From positions 1,721,298 through 1,785,297 of the forward strand of contig VXAI01000097.1 in assembly GCA_013399305.1 (NCBI GenBank): a DNA stretch of 64,000 bases. The letters run 5' to 3'. Source of the stretch: Rostratula benghalensis. Its lineage: Eukaryota > Chordata > Aves > Charadriiformes > Rostratulidae. Position numbers and translations under genes: made by a program. Below are positions 61,401 to 64,000 of this stretch, in pieces; positions within the stretch are counted from its first letter, which is position 1, and every line of letters starts with the position of its first letter. Below the pieces are notes generated by a model. It saw only the letters and a list, made by a program, of their open reading frames with translations. It searched no databases and had not been told where the DNA came from.

Positions 61401-62922
61401 GGTGGCAGGCTGCTGTATTTCTGCAAAAGTTGACAAATATTCCTAGGAAACAACTGGTGAGAGAAAGAACTCAATTTATGCCAATGTTCTGATGGTAGTA
61501 GACCATGAATTGTAATTTTTTCAACGAACAGGAGGCTTGAGGTTAATTGGCAAATTCTGAACCAGTCAGCTTAGCTGATATGATAGTTCTAAAGAGGAAG
61601 AAAGATCCAGAAAAGTCAATGGGTTAGACTTCCAGTTAACATAGCTAATGCAGACACTGAACGCCACATACACGGAATTCAGCTGTCATCAGGATTGGAC
61701 TGGATTTCCTCACAGTCTGAAAACTGCTACTAGAGAGACCTCATCAAAGGGGAGACTAAAACGAGACAGCTAGTTGCTATAGACAAGCAATGGCATATAT
61801 GTGTACATAATTTGAATGGTATGATTCGAAGATGGAACCACTAATCCTAATGATAAATATCAAGCCATGCTGGGGTACACAGAAAATTATTTGCACCATA
61901 AAATTTGCAAATTATTTTTCATTGGGCTGTCGAACTAGCAACAGCAAGAACAGATAGTAAATAAATATTTCTTGATACTATTAACTATTTTTCAAACTCA
62001 TAAATAAAACATTAACAGTAGAACGATTTACACATCCCTACAGCTTTATTTTATAAACATTAATTCTTTCTCTGTATCTATAAATAAAATAAAATCTGTT
62101 CAGGTAGTTACTTGGCTGAGGTACCTCAGCCATATCTCTTTTCTTGTACCAACCCGCAGAGGAATATTGTAAGTCAAGATCTTATCTCCCAAATTAAGGC
62201 AACATCATCCTTCTTAAGAAGGTTCTACAAGCACAAGAAGGGTTTTACCTTGAGAAGTTGGATGAGGTGTTGCCTAATACTGCATTGCAGCTACCTAGTG
62301 ATGGCTGCTCTACTACTGCCTTAACAGTGCCACTGCCAGCTGGGAACTGTAGCCACAGAGTGCCCTTGAAAATTTTGTCAAGGTCTTGGGTATTTTGAGA
62401 TAAGAAGAACTACATATGCATTCAAAAATTGAATTTTGTAATTTTTTTTATAGATTTATGTCTTTTCTGTAAAGCAAAAATCCTGTGCATCAGAGGACAA
62501 AAGAGGAACATGACAGGGTGATCTCCCAAAAAGTTTCTTTACGATTTCTCCTAAGATTTTAACACAGGGCAGATCAACTGTATAACTTTTATTTGTTTTT
62601 AATAAGGAATGAAATTTTGCATAATACTAGCACATGGTCTTCAAACCTACTCAAAGGTACAAGTTAATCACGTTACACAGAATAAAAAAAATACCTGTAA
62701 ATACCCTTTTCAATGTTTAGCATCACATAGCCATTAGCCTTTTCTGTGATAGTGACAATAAGAAGTTTCTGCAAAGCACCTATTTTATGCTTACCTGGCT
62801 ACATGATTGATCACCGGGGCAAAGTTTGTTGGTCCATAAAGCTGCACAGATTTTAGACTCCTGTAATATGCCTCCATTACACCATCAATTCCATGGCAGT
62901 ACGGATTTTGAGGGTTTCCATT
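46272..62922 (-). CDS. CPNE8: Copine-8, C-terminal part (five exons; gene continues beyond base 64000)
   Basis: Copines are cytosolic calcium-dependent phospholipid-binding proteins with two N-terminal C2 domains and a C-terminal von Willebrand A domain that binds partner proteins. Joined minus-strand exons 62795-62922, 59100-59202, 55135-55192, 52460-52533 and 46272-46460 total 552 bases (183 residues plus stop). They read in frame from [20 protein letters not shown] through [71 protein letters not shown] and [20 protein letters not shown] to a tail ending HVLQTQI. The Thr of GPTNF and the Asp of ITDG correspond to the later metal-site (MIDAS) residues; the first one (DxTxS-type) is in upstream exons outside the window. 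A full copine is about 560 residues, so roughly the last third is here. The proline-rich tail fits CPNE8 best; CPNE5 and CPNE9 are the nearest alternatives. Confidence 0.88.
48150..48240 (-). mobile_element. CR1 3' end, reverse orientation, old
   Basis: TCACAGAATTGTTGAAGCTG, then GAAGTGACCTCTGGAGATC and TAGTCCAACCTTGCTGCTCA: the reverse complement of the CR1 3' end of the 'CAAGGTTGGAC' type. Same transcriptional sense as CPNE8. Confidence 0.85.
51150..51210 (+). mobile_element. CR1 3' tail fragment
   Basis: GTTGGACTAGATGTCCATTG, then GTCCCTTCCAACTGAAATAT and TCTAATTC: the last 60 bases of a CR1, diverged at the tail. Confidence 0.8.
51797..51981 (-). mobile_element. CR1 3' end, reverse orientation
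   Basis: ATCATAAAATCATAGAATGG, TTGGGTTGGAAGGGACCTTT and TTCAACTAGATCAGGTTGCT: the reverse complement of the CR1 3' region. The last segment is shared with the reverse copy at 0.99-1.59 kb, so the two are probably one subfamily. Confidence 0.92.
52460..52533 (-). CDS. CPNE8: CPNE8 penultimate exon
   Basis: 74 bases. The acceptor is a long T-rich tract ending TTTAAG, and the donor is CAG followed by GTGGGA. It starts with two bases (CT) that complete an Ala codon with the G ending the previous exon, then encodes [20 protein letters not shown] and DIVQ. The donor has G rather than A at +3, so it is weaker than the other donors of this gene. Confidence 0.93.
52534..55134 (-). other. CPNE8 intron (about 2.6 kb)
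   Basis: Between GTAAGT (donor) and TTTAAG (acceptor). No mobile element recognised with confidence. A 73-base exon-like block at 53036-53108 was considered and rejected. Confidence 0.85.
55135..55192 (-). CDS. CPNE8: CPNE8 third-from-last exon
   Basis: 58 bases with acceptor CCTTCTTTTGAAG and donor GTAAGT. It encodes [19 protein letters not shown] plus one base of the next codon. This hydrophobic strand (MSIIIVGVG) is a highly conserved beta strand of copine A domains. Confidence 0.95.
56561..56645 (+). mobile_element. CR1 3' tail fragment
   Basis: TGGCCCTCCTTGAATAGGAG, GGTTGGAAGAGATGTCCTCC, CCCTTCCAACAAGAAATAGC and TGTGATTCTGTGATT: the last 85 bases of CR1 with a two-unit tail. Confidence 0.88.
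58300..58846 (+). mobile_element. CR1 LINE 3' part, relatively young, antisense in CPNE8 intron
   Basis: The frame 58424-58771 is uninterrupted for 115 residues and encodes the ORF2 C-terminus ([48 protein letters not shown]). Upstream it continues back to '[11 protein letters not shown]', followed by one in-frame stop. The 3' end has GACCTGACCTAGGTGTTCCT, CCCTTCCAATCCCTGATATT and CTGTGAAT. It is the best-preserved CR1 here. It ends about 250 bases from the copine exon at 59100. The 5' end is approximate. Confidence 0.94.
59100..59202 (-). CDS. CPNE8: CPNE8 fourth-from-last exon (A-domain core)
   Basis: 103 bases with acceptor TCTTCCCTTAG and donor GTAAGT. The first base completes an Arg codon, then it encodes [34 protein letters not shown]. 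The ITDG Asp is the metal-site residue at the end of a central A-domain strand. Confidence 0.95.
59203..62794 (-). other. CPNE8 intron (about 3.6 kb)
   Basis: Between GTAAGC (donor) and CCCTTAG (acceptor). AT-rich; I recognise no mobile element or exon. A poly-A run lies near 60761-60772. Confidence 0.85.
62795..62922 (-). CDS. CPNE8: CPNE8 fifth-from-last exon
   Basis: 128 bases with acceptor CTTCTTTTCTTTAG, phase 0, and donor GTAAGC. It encodes [42 protein letters not shown] plus two bases of an Arg codon. The Thr in GPTNF is a metal-site position. This is the most upstream exon in the window. Confidence 0.95.
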
Positions 62923-64000
62923 CTAAAGAAAAGAAGAGGTGATTAGTCACTAAAAGTAATTATGAAGGAAAAATGATGAAGGTTAGTGAACACTACCCAG
63001 TGTACATTTTTAAATGTCAAAGACCTAAGAACTCTAGGATCTATTCAGAGAGTTTACTACAAATGCCAAATGTAAGCGTCACTGTCAGCTGTGAGTCTTC
63101 TCACAGGAGGTTCTAGCAGCCTTATGTTACACACTCTGAATCACTGAAACTGGTTCCTAGACATAAATACCACCTTAAGTGTAACTGAACAGTCTTTCTT
63201 ACACTCAAGAGTAACAGGCGCTTCCCCATGTGGATTTAAGGTATGAATTACAGGGCAGATGTAAAACTGGAATCATGTGTAGGAGCACAGTTCTGGCTCA
63301 GTGACTTATTATTTCAAGAATGCAAAAAAACCAGATCTGATGTTCCCACACTATGTGAGTATAAGACAAACTATAAACTCTCAATTGTTTTGGTGCAATG
63401 TTTCTGCATTGGAAAACTGCTTTTCAATCTGGTATTAACAAATGAAGAAAGGAACTTATTCATTGGGAACCCACTGAAATGGCTGGGACTGTAAATTCTT
63501 TGCACAGGCATTTTACTGTCTATCTCCATAATGACTTTGTAATGAGGATACCCATTTACAGATGACAATACAAACATGAAAGCTAAATCCCATATTAATG
63601 ACCCATGTTACGCCAGAAAAATGATCCACCTAAGGCTTCAAAACCTTCCAAATGACCTTACTTTCCTTCATGTGCCACCACCTCATTGGCTTAACATGCC
63701 AGTACCTTATTCTGAGGTATTCTCCCCGAGAATCTAGGGAAGCAACGGGGATTTGTCACGGAATCAATCTAGAGCATTATGAGAGTACTGAAAAGACGGC
63801 TTAGCGTTAAATGGGAGACCCCCTATGTATTTTTATATATGAATGAAGGAATAAAAGACTGGTTTTTCCTCTGTAAAAGCACCACAAAGCCTCATGAATT
63901 AACCAAATTAATTTTAGGAACAGCTTTCAAAATTCAAAGTAGCCAGGAATAAGTCTGCTGTTGTAATAGCCTTAAGATTATACGTATCAATACATTTGAA
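62923..64000 (-). other. CPNE8 intron, partial
   Basis: Sequence upstream of the last exon found. I looked for the preceding copine exon, which should end in the A-domain segment equivalent to 'FGAK..SHEFPL', and did not find it, so it lies beyond the window. The frame at 63243-63494 is a chance ORF. Confidence 0.75.

Noticed and set aside
63706..63733. Possible upstream CPNE8 exon (minus strand; CCCTAG acceptor, GTACTG donor)
   Set aside because: Only 28 bases, and its translation does not match the expected copine segment before NGNPQNPYC.
1..64000. Prokaryotic-type systems (CRISPR, operons, toxin-antitoxin, phage) and tRNA or rRNA genes
   Set aside because: No regularly spaced repeats, no operon-like coding density and no tRNA- or rRNA-like block were seen. 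CR1 content and spliced exons show a bird nuclear genome.

Overview
This is vertebrate, almost certainly avian, nuclear DNA. The evidence is the many CR1 LINE fragments ending in the bird-type 3' tail (ATTCTGTG/ATTCTATG units next to GGTCCCTTCCAAC), a solo LTR of a widespread avian endogenous retrovirus type, and a spliced copine gene with small exons and kilobase introns. I see no prokaryotic-type genes, CRISPR arrays, tRNAs or rRNAs. The species cannot be named from this window.

Layout. Bases 1 to about 44.0 kb look intergenic: no convincing protein-coding exon, but a series of decayed repeats. These are a reverse CR1 (0.99-1.59 kb), an ancient sauropsid dispersed repeat (4.4-4.55 kb), a MIR/CORE-SINE-like relic (7.2-7.35 kb), a reverse solo LTR (8.445-9.01 kb), two CR1 copies near 12-13 kb (one internally deleted), a 4 kb cluster of forward CR1 copies (17.4-21.4 kb), and short CR1 tails at 29.3 and 44.0 kb. 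An 85-base assembly gap lies at 39,496-39,580, next to a 10-bp tandem repeat. The sequence becomes visibly more AT-rich from about 41-44 kb onward.

Bases about 44.5-64 kb hold the 3' part of one gene on the minus strand. Five exons (62795-62922, 59100-59202, 55135-55192, 52460-52533, 46272-46460) have canonical splice sites and matching phases. Together they encode the last 183 residues of a copine, best matched to CPNE8: the second half of the von Willebrand A domain and the C-terminal tail. The rest of the gene (both C2 domains and the start of the A domain) lies beyond base 64000. An AT-rich 3' UTR follows the stop codon. Five CR1 fragments sit in the introns.

I found no previously undescribed system. 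The most useful second looks are the nested CR1 cluster with a catalytically dead reverse transcriptase, the internally deleted CR1, the very old repeats that may be conserved non-coding DNA, a candidate enhancer near 40.5 kb, and the gap-edge tandem repeat.
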